From contig CAZQTW010000042.1 of the NCBI GenBank assembly GCA_964596165.1, positions 1 to 56,661 on the forward strand: a DNA stretch of 56,661 nucleotides, in the 5' to 3' direction. This DNA comes from CAYUQT01 sp964596165. Lineage in GTDB: Bacteria; Planctomycetota; Phycisphaerae; UBA1845; JAFGLZ01. Shown here in pieces: positions 9,520 to 17,968 of the stretch (position 1 is its first letter; every line of letters begins with the position of its first letter). The notes under the pieces were generated by a model. It did not search any database. It saw nothing but the letters and a program-made list of their open reading frames with translations, and was not told the origin of the DNA. Both the position numbers and the translations under genes were made by a program.

Positions 9520-9600
9520 GCCGAGCCGTCCTCGCTCCGGTTGACCGGCCCGGTCTTCGACCCTGAGGCTCAGACCCGAAGGGGGAGGGGCCGGCTCGGC
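9520..9600 (+). promoter_or_regulatory. structured leader upstream of the PfkB kinase gene
   Basis: A perfect 9-bp inverted repeat, GCCGAGCCG (9520-9528) and CGGCTCGGC (9592-9600), encloses about 63 GC-rich bases. Further complementary blocks lie inside it: TCCTC near 9529 against GGGGGAGGGG near 9581, and GACC/GGTC pairs near 9543-9561. It ends 38 bases before the kinase start. The long closed stem and position suggest a structured 5' leader, but I do not recognise a known riboswitch class. Confidence 0.35.
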
Positions 9601-9638
9601 GATAGAGAGGGTTCCTGTTCTCGGAGATAGAGCCCCGC

Positions 9639-10541
9639 ATGACTGTGAGCACCGACTTCGACCTGATCATGATCGGGCACTTCGCCAAGGACCTCATCGT
9701 GGTGGACGGTCGCTGCGCGGAGGCCAACGGCGGCGGGGTCTACTATGGCGGCATGGCCCTACGGCGGCTCGGCAAGCGGGTGGGCGTCGTCACGCGGCTG
9801 CATCCTGACGACTTCCACTGCCTCGATGAGATGAGAGAGGAAGGAATCACCGTCAGCGCGATCGCGGCGCCTCAGACTTCAGGGATCGAGAACACGTACA
9901 GCTCGGCCAACATGGAGCGGCGAACCTGCAGACTGTTGGGGTTCGCAGGGCCATTTACGCTCGATGAGATCCCTGCTTGGACGGCACGGATCATCATGGC
10001 CACGCCGATCATTGCCGGCGAGTTCGATATCCCGCTCGTCGAGTCGCTGGCGCGGCGCGGTCCCGTGGCCATGGACGTGCAAGGATTCGTTCGTGTCCGG
10101 CAGGGCGACCAGCTTGTATTCCGCGAGTGGCCTGACATGTCCCGGGGCCTATCGAGCATTGCCTATCTCAAGGTCGACTTGGCGGAGGCGGAACTGCTGA
10201 CCGGCCAGACCGATGCCGTGAAAGCCGCTCGCCGTCTGGCGTCCTACGGACCTCGTGAAATCGTCCTGACCCAGACCTCGGGTCTTACGGTCTTTGCCGA
10301 AGACAGAATCGTTCAAGTGCCGTTCCGGCCACGATCCCAGATCGGGCGCACGGGCCGCGGGGATACCTGTTTTTCAACCTATCTTGGAACGAGGTTATCC
10401 GAACCTCCGGAGCGAGCGGCCCAGGTCGCCGCGGCGGCCACCAGCCTCAAGCAGGAGAAACCGGGCCCGTGGCGCGGCACCGTGGCCGACATCGATAGGC
10501 TGATCGCCTCGGGCGATTTTGAGGTAAGGCACATTCATTGA
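9639..10541 (+). CDS. PfkB-family carbohydrate kinase
   Basis: A ribokinase-fold protein of 300 residues. The N-terminus has DLIMIGHFAKDLIVVDG and NGGGVYYGGMALRRLGKRVG, the usual substrate-recognition strand and Gly-rich segment. The C-terminal anion-hole/catalytic motif GRTGRGDTCFSTYLGTRLSE keeps the catalytic Asp of the PfkB GAGD signature, with R for A. Such enzymes phosphorylate sugars or nucleosides using ATP. The stop overlaps the start of the following transporter gene (start TTG at 10538), which suggests translational coupling. Together with the organophosphate-type transporter this points to uptake and phosphorylation of a sugar derivative. The substrate cannot be read from sequence. 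Confidence 0.9.
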   Translation: MTVSTDFDLIMIGHFAKDLIVVDGRCAEANGGGVYYGGMALRRLGKRVGVVTRLHPDDFHCLDEMREEGITVSAIAAPQTSGIENTYSSANMERRTCRLLGFAGPFTLDEIPAWTARIIMATPIIAGEFDIPLVESLARRGPVAMDVQGFVRVRQGDQLVFREWPDMSRGLSSIAYLKVDLAEAELLTGQTDAVKAARRLASYGPREIVLTQTSGLTVFAEDRIVQVPFRPRSQIGRTGRGDTCFSTYLGTRLSEPPERAAQVAAAATSLKQEKPGPWRGTVADIDRLIASGDFEVRHIH

Positions 10542-11929
10542 CGACAAGACCCACGATCGTCAAACCACCGTCCCGACGCCGTCTGCCGCGCGTCATCGAA
10601 TTCTTCCGGACACGGCCGGACGCCCCTCGCATCACCGACCCCGACGACATCAGGCGAAGCTATACGGTCAAGCGGTGGACGACGTTCACGGCCGTCACGC
10701 TCGGGTACAGCTTCTTCTACTTCACGCGGCTGAGCATCTCGGTGGCGAAGAAGCCGATGATCGATTCAGGCGTTGTCAATGCCGAAGACCTTGGTCGGAT
10801 CGGCTCGTTGTTCTTCGTCACCTATGCCATCGGCAAGCTGACCAACGGTTTTTTGGGCGATCGCGCCCACATCGGGCGGTTCATGGGTGCGGGGCTGCTG
10901 GCATCGGCCGTCATCAACATCCTGTTTGCCGGTTCACATTCCCTTTCCGCCTTTCTCATTCTCTGGGGGCTGAACGGCTGGTTCTTATCGACGGGCAGCG
11001 CCCCGAGCGTGGTCAACATTGCTGCCTGGTTCAGCCGCAAGGAGCGGGGTACGCGCTATTCCATCTGGAGTCTGGCCCACAACATCGGCGAAGGGATGAG
11101 CTTCGTGATCACCGCCGCCATTGTGGGCTCGCTGGGATGGCAGGGGGGGTTCTGGGTTCCGGGCGTCGTGTGCATCGTGGTCGCATTGATTCTCGCCGTG
11201 ACCATCCTCGACCGACCGGCAACCTACGGCCTGCCGCCCATCGCCGAGTACAAAGGCGAAGACCCGATACCCATCGACCGCAATGAAGACAGCGTCGGCC
11301 GGCAGCAGTTGAAGGTGCTCAAAGACCCCGCCATCTGGGTCCTCGGCCTGGCGAGCGCGTGTGTATATGTGTCGAGATACGGCATCAACAACTGGTTCGT
11401 CCTGTACCTCCAGGAGGCTAAGTCGTGCGACATCGTCAAGGCCGGCCTGACGACCTCCTTCGCCCCCATCATCGGTGCGGCCGGCACGTTCGCCGCCGGT
11501 CCCGTCTCGGACTTCGTGTTCGGTGGTCGCAGGATTCCGGTCTGCCTCATGTACGGCGTTCTGCTGATCGGCGGGCTCATATCCATCCCCCTGATTCCGC
11601 CGGGGCACCTTTGGGCGGACAGCGTGGCCATGAGCGTGTGCGGCTTCGCCATCGGCGGACTGCTCGTGTTCCTGGGCGGACTGGTGGCCGTCGACATCTC
11701 ATCGAAGAAGGCCGCCGGTGCCGCGATGGGATTCATCGGGGCGTTCAGCTATCTTGGGGCGGCCGTGGGCGACTGGGTGGGCGGTTCCCTGATCGAATCC
11801 GCCAAGACCGTCGTCGAGGGAAGGACCGTCTACCACTTCGACACCATGCTTTTGTTTTGGATCGGTTCGGCTGTTGTCTCGTTCGTCCTAACGGCCAGCC
11901 TGTGGCGGGTCAAGAGAATGGCGGCCTGA
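10538..11929 (+). CDS. MFS transporter, organophosphate:phosphate antiporter (GlpT/UhpT/PgtP) type
   Basis: An inner-membrane permease of 463 residues with twelve expected membrane helices. The N-terminal helix GYSFFYFTRLSISVAKKPM corresponds to the GlpT/UhpT region where an FY..R pattern provides a substrate Arg. The MFS motif A equivalent is GKLTNGFLGDRAHIGRF. NGWFLSTGSAPSVVNIAAWF and RGTRYSIWSLAHNIGEG are also typical of this family (glycerol-3-phosphate, hexose-phosphate and phosphoglycerate exchangers). The start overlaps the end of the PfkB gene by 4 bases; the initiation codon appears to be TTG. It probably imports a phosphorylated three- to six-carbon compound or acts as its sensor. 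Confidence 0.88.
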   Translation: MTTRPTIVKPPSRRRLPRVIEFFRTRPDAPRITDPDDIRRSYTVKRWTTFTAVTLGYSFFYFTRLSISVAKKPMIDSGVVNAEDLGRIGSLFFVTYAIGKLTNGFLGDRAHIGRFMGAGLLASAVINILFAGSHSLSAFLILWGLNGWFLSTGSAPSVVNIAAWFSRKERGTRYSIWSLAHNIGEGMSFVITAAIVGSLGWQGGFWVPGVVCIVVALILAVTILDRPATYGLPPIAEYKGEDPIPIDRNEDSVGRQQLKVLKDPAIWVLGLASACVYVSRYGINNWFVLYLQEAKSCDIVKAGLTTSFAPIIGAAGTFAAGPVSDFVFGGRRIPVCLMYGVLLIGGLISIPLIPPGHLWADSVAMSVCGFAIGGLLVFLGGLVAVDISSKKAAGAAMGFIGAFSYLGAAVGDWVGGSLIESAKTVVEGRTVYHFDTMLLFWIGSAVVSFVLTASLWRVKRMAA

Positions 11930-11960
11930 CCTGCTCGGAGCGAATGATGTTTGAGTGTAA

Positions 11961-11982
11961 CGGCCGGCGCCCCCACCGGCCG
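11961..11982. terminator. GC hairpin between convergent genes
   Basis: CGGCCGG and CCGGCCG form a 7-bp stem around an 8-base loop in the gap between the MFS gene (+) and the ThuA-DUF1080 gene (-). Its place between convergent genes fits a bidirectional terminator, but there is no T-run on either side. Confidence 0.3.
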
Positions 11983-12119
11983 CCACATACAGGCGAGCAA
12001 GCGGGCCGCTATGACCGATCGTGAATTGCCCCAGGCTGCTTGACCTGATGTCCCTGGATCGGACTTGCATCAGCAGGTCTACAGAAGTAGAGATTGAGCC
12101 ATGCACCTCATCGCGAGCT

Positions 12120-13371
12120 CTACTCCGCCGTCAGCGGCTTGACCTCGATGTCGCGGAACCACAGGCCGCCGCCGTGGTACTGGAGAATGATCTGGCCGCG
12201 CACGGGTCGCGTCTTCAGTTCCGGGGTGTCGTCGAAGCTGCCGTCCACGACCATCTGTCCGTTGAGCCACACCTGGACTTTCTTGCCCCGCGCCAGGATC
12301 TGCATCTCGTTCCATTGTCCGGCCTTCTTCAGGGCGCCGGGTTTGGAGGGTATCTGGCAGTACACGCTGCCGGCGTGCTGGCACGGCTTGATGTGCCTGT
12401 ACTTGTCCGCGTAGTCGTCGAGGATCTGGATCTCCGTGACGCTGCGGATGTACACGCCGCTGTTACCGGCGGGGGTGAGCTTCCAATCGAGCCGGAGGAC
12501 AAAGTTGTCGTACTGGTCCACGGTCGGAAGCGAACCGCCATGCCCGGGCTTGTTCACCAGCAAGCCGTCTTCAATTTCCCATGATTTCCGGACGGGCGCG
12601 AGGTTCCATTTCTTCAGATCCGACCCGTCGAACAGGGCGACGTATCCCGAGCCCGGGACCGGCCTTCTCGCGGCCCAGTACATCGAGTTGATCAGCATCT
12701 TCTGAAAAGCGGGGCAGTTGAAGGCGGCCTCCGCGTGACCGTTGGCCAGGTAGACCAGCCGTCCCTTGCCGATCTTGCGGGTCCAGCCCATCGACCGGTC
12801 ATCGCCTTTCTTCCTGGCCAGTATGTGCAGATCGGCGTTGGGGTGATACTTGTGCTGGTAGTCCTCATCCTCGATCTCGAAATCCTTGATGCCGGTCATG
12901 ATCGGGTGCCACGAATCGGTCACCTCGACGGTGAACTTGCCGAACTGGTGCCCGATGAACCGCCCGCCGATCAGTTCCCAGTATTTGTCGCTCTTGCGGA
13001 ACGAATCGGTGGCCGAATGGATGCCCACGAATCCGCCGCCGTTCTCGATGAACGTCCTCAGGCCGTCGGCCTGGGCGTCGTTCAGGTCGCCACGCGTCGT
13101 GTGGACGACGACGAGGTCGTACTTCTTGATTCGGTCCGGTAGCCACTCGTTGATGTCGCCGCTTTGGGTCAGTTCGAACGCACCGGCCTGATTGACCAGC
13201 GACATGAAGATGGGTTCCTTCGCCGGCCAGCCGTGGCTGCCGTCCACCGTCAGCAGGACACGAGTCTTCTTGCCGGCGGCCTCCTCGCCAATTGTACCGT
13301 CGCACCACACCAGCGGTACGAGTCCGGCGACCAGTGATGCCGTCCATCGACCCCATCGGTTTCCGCCCATG
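12120..13371 (-). CDS. exported ThuA-like / DUF1080 (3-keto-glycoside hydrolase-type) fusion
   Basis: About 416 residues from the ATG at 13371, chosen because GAGGAG lies 7 nt upstream; it opens into a hydrophobic export signal ending near LVPLVWC. The N-terminal half is ThuA-like, a glutamine-amidotransferase-like fold (TRVLLTVDGSHGWPAKEP, VVVHTTRGDLNDAQADGLRT, GGGFVGIHSATDS, FIGHQFGKFTVEV). The C-terminal half is a DUF1080 jelly roll (GYVALFDGSDLKKWN, NFVLRLDWKLTPAGNSGVYI, QWNEMQILARGKKVQVWLNG, LQYHGGGLWFRDIEVKPL). DUF1080 proteins include hydrolases of 3-keto-glycosides and often occur with Gfo/Idh/MocA oxidoreductases and TIM-barrel epimerases, both present elsewhere in this window. Confidence 0.88.
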
Positions 13372-14383
13372 TTTTGACTCCTCATTCCCAGGTGCGCCCT
13401 TTTGGCTCGTAAGGCAGTGTAGCGTGTCCGCCTCGGCCAACGCCAGACTCGACGAGGATTGGTATGAAAGGGCGAAAGCGTGGGGTGCTTCAAGAGTCCT
13501 GACTCCCAACTATCAGCGTGGCACGCAAAGCTGAGAATCCGATTAGAACGTGTAGGAAACATGCAAAACCGATGTGATCGTCCACAACCTATTCGCCATC
13601 AAGGCGTTGAAGATGCTGTCCGCGGCTCGCCTTCTTCACCCTCGTTGTGTAGGTGCCCACCCTCGAGGTCCGTTTCGGTGGACTTGCCGTCGCCCCTATT
13701 CTCTTCCCACGGGTCGTCGGATCAGGCGACATGCCCATCACCTCGCCGTTCCTCCAGACGCAGGTGTCCCATCAGGAGTAAACGACAGCGGTGGTGCCAT
13801 GGATTAGGGCGGCGCAGACCTGCGCATGAAGTTACATCGGTGTTAGCGTCCGGAACGGGATGACTCCATGCCCCCGCACCTCAAAGGCTCCGACGATGCA
13901 GCATACGGGATTCTGCTCGTTATTCACGGCGGCGGTGAGGGCTACGGACGCGGGAATGCCCGTCTTATGCTCTTCGTCGCCGATTGACCGTGCCCGGCAC
14001 TTTCGGTTAATGATGGGGTAGTTGTCGTGGCACGAGACGTCGCTGGCCACGTTCCACGGGGTCCACCGCGACGTTGCCGGTGGGGTCATCCACAACTCGT
14101 CATTGACGAAGACGGCAATCCCAGGCGCTGCCGCGTTCATCTTCGCCTTGCAGGTCTGAGGCCAACGGCTGCCGTGATTCGCGCCATGAGATCTCTCTCC
14201 GAAAGTGCAAGAAGGCGTAACCAAGACCGTTCCCTAGATTGTCCGCAATCCACATCACAGCCGATACGGGGCCACTTGCATGTGAAGGGAAGCGAGGGCC
14301 TTGCTTGACACAATCGCCGGACGGGCGTATCCTCAAACATACCGGTCCGTATCCGTTTCTTCGGACAGGTCTTGGTTCAAACA
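13372..14383. other. about 1 kb without a supported gene
   Basis: The stretch between the ThuA-DUF1080 start and tRNA-Pro has no open frame with recognisable protein content on either strand. Minus-strand open stretches at 13832-14224 and 14100-14384 lie in different frames and show a few plausible but unidentified segments, so a decayed gene cannot be excluded. The 5' part next to 13371 must contain the promoter of the ThuA-DUF1080 gene; none is obvious. Confidence 0.35.
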
Positions 14384-14458
14384 CGGGGCGTGGCGCAGTC
14401 TGGCTAGCGCGCTTGACTGGGGGTCAAGAGGTCGCAGGTTCAAGTCCTGTCGCCCCGA
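14384..14458 (+). tRNA. tRNA-Pro (anticodon GGG)
   Basis: A full cloverleaf can be drawn. The acceptor stem is CGGGGCG/CGCCCCG with discriminator A. The D arm is GCGC...GCGC, and the anticodon stem CTTGA/TCAAG has loop CTGGGGG and anticodon GGG at 14419-14421. The T arm is GCAGG-TTCAAGT-CCTGT. The 3' CCA is not encoded. Confidence 0.95.
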
Positions 14459-14531
14459 TTTTCCGACCGTGCATAAGCCGGGTATAGGGGGTGCCATTCA
14501 GCGGTTCCGCTCTTTGTGGGAGCGAGCGTGG

Positions 14532-15695
14532 CTATAACTCGATGATCCCGTTGATCTTATCGGAAAACGGCTCGACGCCGTCCTTCTTGACGGCCACGCC
14601 TGTCTCCCACCGCAGACCATACTCCGGCGTGTAGAGGAACGTGTCGACCTGGAAGGTCATGTTCTCTCGCAACGCGTAATTGGAGTGCAGTTCCATCCAG
14701 GGTTGCTCGACCTCCATCATGCCCAATCCATGGCACGGGCCGTATAGGGCGTACTGCTTGACGCCAATCTGGTCGGCATAGTCGAAGAACTTCTGGACGA
14801 TTTCTTTGGCCACGACGCCTGCCTTCATCCATTCACGAGTCTTGAAGTGCAGATCCAGGCCGGCCTGAACCACACGCCGCATTTCCGCATCCATCTTGCC
14901 GATGCAGACGGGGCAACCGATGCTCGATGAGTATCCGCCGTACCGAGCGCCGACATTGAGTTGGACCAGTTGGCCCTTCTCGATCTTCTGGTAGCCCGGT
15001 CGGCCGATGGCATGGTTGGAGTGCTTGCCCGCCAGGACGTAGGTGGGATGTCCCTCGTATTCGGCCCCATGGGCGTACATCTCCCGCTGGATGATGCCCA
15101 CAAGCTGGAGTTCGGTCATGCCCGGCTTGATCTCGGCGAGGGCCTTGTCCAGGGCGATCTCCGAGATTCGGAATGCCTCCCTAAGCATGGCCATCTCGGC
15201 CGGGCTCTTGATGATCCGCTCTTCGGTGATGCAGTCGTCGCTTTTGACGATCGTCGCGCCCGGCGCGGCGGCCTTGATCTCCTCGTAGACCGGCAGCGGG
15301 AAGATCTGCCAACCCGCCAACCCGATCTTCTTGGGCAATCCGCCCCTGAACATCTCGGCGAAAATGGAGCCGAAGGTATCCACGCGAACGCCGGGGTATT
15401 CCGGTTCGGCGCTCTCACGGTAGGCGACCACTTTGTAGATCTTCTTGATCCGGCTGCGATCCTCGCCGTAGGTCTGGCTTTCCGGGCCGATGATCAGGGC
15501 CGGTTCGCCCTGTGCGGGGATGATCACGCCGGCGGTCTCGAAGATCGGCCAGTACTCGGACAGGTATCTCACATTGGCGAAGTCCGCTTCGTTGGATTGG
15601 GCGATGAGCACGTCCAGGCCCTTCGCTTGGATCCTCTTCTGAACGCGTTGTATCCGCGCTGCGTATTCGCTGTCGGGCAACACGGGGCTCACCAT
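14532..15695 (-). CDS. M24 (pita-bread) family protein, creatinase-like, lacking most metal ligands
   Basis: A protein of 387 residues with the two-domain layout of Xaa-Pro aminopeptidase/creatinase: an N-terminal creatinase domain (YAARIQRVQKRIQAKGLDVL ... ANVRYLSEYWPIFETAG) and a C-terminal pita-bread domain. The metal-binding positions have changed. The usual D-x-G...GYxxD is NVGARYGGYSSSIG, so both Asp are gone, and the first Glu ligand is Asp in MTFQVDTFLY. His (CHGLGMMEVEQP) and the final Glu (RWETGVAV) remain. Metal-free creatinase shows comparable losses, so a C-N hydrolase acting on a small amidine or amide is more likely than a dipeptidase. AGGAG lies 7 nt before the ATG. It is the last gene of the minus-strand cluster. 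Confidence 0.85.
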   Translation of the reverse strand: MVSPVLPDSEYAARIQRVQKRIQAKGLDVLIAQSNEADFANVRYLSEYWPIFETAGVIIPAQGEPALIIGPESQTYGEDRSRIKKIYKVVAYRESAEPEYPGVRVDTFGSIFAEMFRGGLPKKIGLAGWQIFPLPVYEEIKAAAPGATIVKSDDCITEERIIKSPAEMAMLREAFRISEIALDKALAEIKPGMTELQLVGIIQREMYAHGAEYEGHPTYVLAGKHSNHAIGRPGYQKIEKGQLVQLNVGARYGGYSSSIGCPVCIGKMDAEMRRVVQAGLDLHFKTREWMKAGVVAKEIVQKFFDYADQIGVKQYALYGPCHGLGMMEVEQPWMELHSNYALRENMTFQVDTFLYTPEYGLRWETGVAVKKDGVEPFSDKINGIIEL

Positions 15696-15713
15696 GGTGC
15701 GTCTCCTAAGAAG

Positions 15714-15759
15714 TAGATGCGACTTCGCATCGCATGAGTGCGGCGAGAAGTCGCATCTA
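15714..15759 (-). promoter_or_regulatory. perfect 13-bp inverted repeat between the two M24 genes
   Basis: TAGATGCGACTTC (15714-15726) and GAAGTCGCATCTA (15747-15759) are exact complements around a 20-base loop. The upstream gene's stop codon lies in one arm and the downstream AGGAG is only a few bases beyond the other. It would form a strong intercistronic RNA hairpin, acting perhaps in mRNA processing, as an attenuator, or as a REP-type element. Confidence 0.6.
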
Positions 15760-16929
15760 TTGGGTGACGGACAGGATCCTGTCCATTCTGGGACTCAACG
15801 GCACCGCGCCTTTTTCCGTAATTTCAAAGCCGGTCTCGATCCGCGCGCCGTTCCACTCGGGATGACCGAAGAAACTCACGTCCACGCATACGGTCATGCC
15901 CGGCTTGAGCACGTCGTCGCTATGAGGTCCGAAGAACGGCGATTCCGCCTCATGCAGACCGATCGTGTGTGCAAACGGACAGACCAGGTACTTCAGCAGG
16001 CCGTGTTCCTGGAAATAGGCACGGGCGGGGGCATCGACTTCGCGACCGCTCTTGCCGACCACGAGTTGCGCTTTTGTCAGCGTATAGGCTTTCCGCAGGT
16101 GTCGAATGCACTGTCGTTGGCTGTCGGTGCCCATGCCCGAAACCGGCAACGTGTCGCCGAACACGCCGGCGTAGCCTTGGACCTTCGGAGACAGGCCGAG
16201 CATGACCATCTCTTCGGTTACCAACGTCTTGGCGCTGGCCGTCGGCACCACGGCGTTGGCGCGTTTGCCGCTGCCGACGATCGCGCTGAATCCAAACCCG
16301 CTGGCACCCTTGCTGCGTGCCGCGAATTCGCCGGCGGCGGCCACCTCGATTTCGGAGACGCCCGGGGCGATGGCCGCACGCATGGCATCGTAGCATTCGT
16401 CGGCAAGTTGGAACGCCACGCGAATCTGTTCGATCTCCCAGGGGCTCTTGATGTACCTGAGCTCGACGTATTCCCTCGTGATGTCGACCAGCTCCACGCC
16501 CGCAAAACCCTCGACGATTTGCCGGTGACAGTCGGCCGGCATCCGTCCGCCGCCCACGAGGCCGACGCGACGGATCTTGCCCAGCTTGGCGTTCAACTCC
16601 TCGAACAATTGAGGGAAATCGATGATCGTCGCGTTCGGGTACTCCTCGTCGGGCACCATGAAGACGGGGAAATTCCGCGTCTCGGTGATGGCGCTGTCCT
16701 GCTTGGCGAACGGTTCGCTCTCCGGGCCGCCCAAGATCATGGGCTCACCCTTGCGCGGCACCAGCACGGCGCCGCTTTCAAACTGCGGGCACCAGCCCGT
16801 CAGGTACCATCCGTTGCCGATGTTAAACTCGTCGTAATAGATCAATGCAAAGTCCAGTTCCTTGGCGTCGAGAATCTTTCTGACTCGGGCCAGCCGTGCG
16901 TCTCGTTCACGGATTGGCAGGTATCCCAT
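15757..16929 (-). CDS. M24 (pita-bread) family protein, creatinase-like paralogue
   Basis: A protein of 390 residues and a second member of the same family. The N-terminal domain has RDARLARVRKILDAKELDFA and GNGWYLTGWCPQFESGAVL; the C-terminal domain has FAHTIGLHEAESPFFGPH and ARIETGFEIT. The metal-ligand pattern is altered in the same way as in its neighbour. The D-x-G...D region reads MLGLSPKVQGYAGVFGD with no Asp at either usual position, and the first Glu ligand is Asp (MTVCVDVSFF); His and the last Glu are kept. The start has GGGAG 7 nt upstream, inside the end of the preceding gene, with a 1-base gap between genes. The two paralogues probably work on related substrates or as a hetero-oligomer; this is inference. 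Confidence 0.85.
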   Translation of the reverse strand: MGYLPIRERDARLARVRKILDAKELDFALIYYDEFNIGNGWYLTGWCPQFESGAVLVPRKGEPMILGGPESEPFAKQDSAITETRNFPVFMVPDEEYPNATIIDFPQLFEELNAKLGKIRRVGLVGGGRMPADCHRQIVEGFAGVELVDITREYVELRYIKSPWEIEQIRVAFQLADECYDAMRAAIAPGVSEIEVAAAGEFAARSKGASGFGFSAIVGSGKRANAVVPTASAKTLVTEEMVMLGLSPKVQGYAGVFGDTLPVSGMGTDSQRQCIRHLRKAYTLTKAQLVVGKSGREVDAPARAYFQEHGLLKYLVCPFAHTIGLHEAESPFFGPHSDDVLKPGMTVCVDVSFFGHPEWNGARIETGFEITEKGAVPLSPRMDRILSVTQ

Positions 16930-16930
16930 G

Positions 16931-17968
16931 TCATGTCTCCCTTAGCCCAATCCAACGATCAATGAAACGGTGGAGGGGTTCCGTATCATCAAACACGGCA
17001 AACGCGGTCCGCGACAGGAGCCGGGACCCTTTGAGGTATCCGTCCTGCACGGACGCGCCGCCGATCGTCTCGACCTCAAAGAAACCCAAAGACTCGTCGC
17101 CATTGAAGATGCTGTAGCTGTCCTCGGCGGAGAAGGGCCCCTTGGGTTGGTCGTTGTCCGCAATATTGAAGTAGATCCCTTCGGGAGATCCGACGATCTG
17201 ACGCAGACAGAGCAGTCTGCGCCCCAGGTCGTGGAAGCCGATGAACTCCGGTTCATGGGCCTTCCGGATTCCGATCTGACCGCGCTTGCGGCTGTCGGTC
17301 TTGTAGAAGAACCCGCCGGCGGTATAGGCGATCCGATCACCGGGGTGATCATAGAAATCGAAATTGATCGCCTCTTGCGGTCGGGACACCTTGGCAAACG
17401 ACACGGTGGTGTCGCTCGCATTGAACTGCTCGAGCGTCCAACATGCCAGCAACGCCTCGTCGATTCCGACGCGATTCACCACGTCGATCCGATCGTCCAC
17501 CGTGTAGGCAAATGCCGCCGTCGGTCGGAGGTCCGCAATCAGATCCGGGACCGGCGTCATCCTGAACTCCCGGCTCATCACGACGTCGACGGCGACGCCC
17601 TTCCGATTCGTCAGCCGGGTTTCCTTGCGGACTCTCGCCCCCGTGTTGCTCGTCGTCTCCATCACGAACGGCTGATCGTTGATGGCCGTCTGGACGCGCC
17701 ACGTGTTGCCCTCGTAGTTGAACCCGAACGGCCCGCCCTCGGGAGCGGGCCAGAAGTTGTTGCCGCCGTAATTATTGAAGGGCCGGTCCGGTCGCCGGAC
17801 GTTCTCCATGTCGAGGCGGTGCAGGAGCAGGCCGTCGAGTTCGCAGAACACCCTCGCGCCCAGGTCGGGCGCAAACACGGCTCGGGCGTCGGCGCCCTGG
17901 TAGACGACGCCCTTGCCCCGCTTCAGGTCGATCAACTCATCCAGGTCGCCCATCGAATCCGACCTCAT
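16931..17968 (-). CDS. conserved protein of unknown function, possible mutarotase-like beta-sandwich
   Basis: A protein of 345 residues with no signal peptide. It is rich in beta-strand pattern and aromatic-Gly motifs (GARVFCELDGLLLHRLDMEN, FNNYGGNNFWPAPEGGPFGF, MVTSREFRM-like strands, GRRLLCLRQIVGSPEGIYF). The spacing of strands, and an early GADARAVFAPDLGARVF resembling the opening of aldose-1-epimerase-like proteins, suggest a galactose-mutarotase-like fold, but I cannot name the family with confidence. The ATG at 17968 overlaps the stop of the upstream deacetylase gene (ATGA). An alternative ATG at 17953 has GAGG 9 nt upstream. It sits between a NodB-type deacetylase and two creatinase-like proteins, so it is likely part of the same catabolic pathway. 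Confidence 0.7.
   Translation of the reverse strand: MRSDSMGDLDELIDLKRGKGVVYQGADARAVFAPDLGARVFCELDGLLLHRLDMENVRRPDRPFNNYGGNNFWPAPEGGPFGFNYEGNTWRVQTAINDQPFVMETTSNTGARVRKETRLTNRKGVAVDVVMSREFRMTPVPDLIADLRPTAAFAYTVDDRIDVVNRVGIDEALLACWTLEQFNASDTTVSFAKVSRPQEAINFDFYDHPGDRIAYTAGGFFYKTDSRKRGQIGIRKAHEPEFIGFHDLGRRLLCLRQIVGSPEGIYFNIADNDQPKGPFSAEDSYSIFNGDESLGFFEVETIGGASVQDGYLKGSRLLSRTAFAVFDDTEPLHRFIDRWIGLRET

Noticed and set aside
13832..14384. A split gene antisense to the region before tRNA-Pro
   Set aside because: Two overlapping minus-strand frames exist, but I see no family motif in either, so a pseudogene call is not supported.
15714..15759. Rho-independent terminator between the M24 genes
   Set aside because: No T-tract follows in the direction of transcription, and the downstream gene has its ribosome binding site immediately after the stem.
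14961..16965. Long plus-strand open frames over the M24 genes
   Set aside because: Opposite strand of two well-supported genes, with no family motif.
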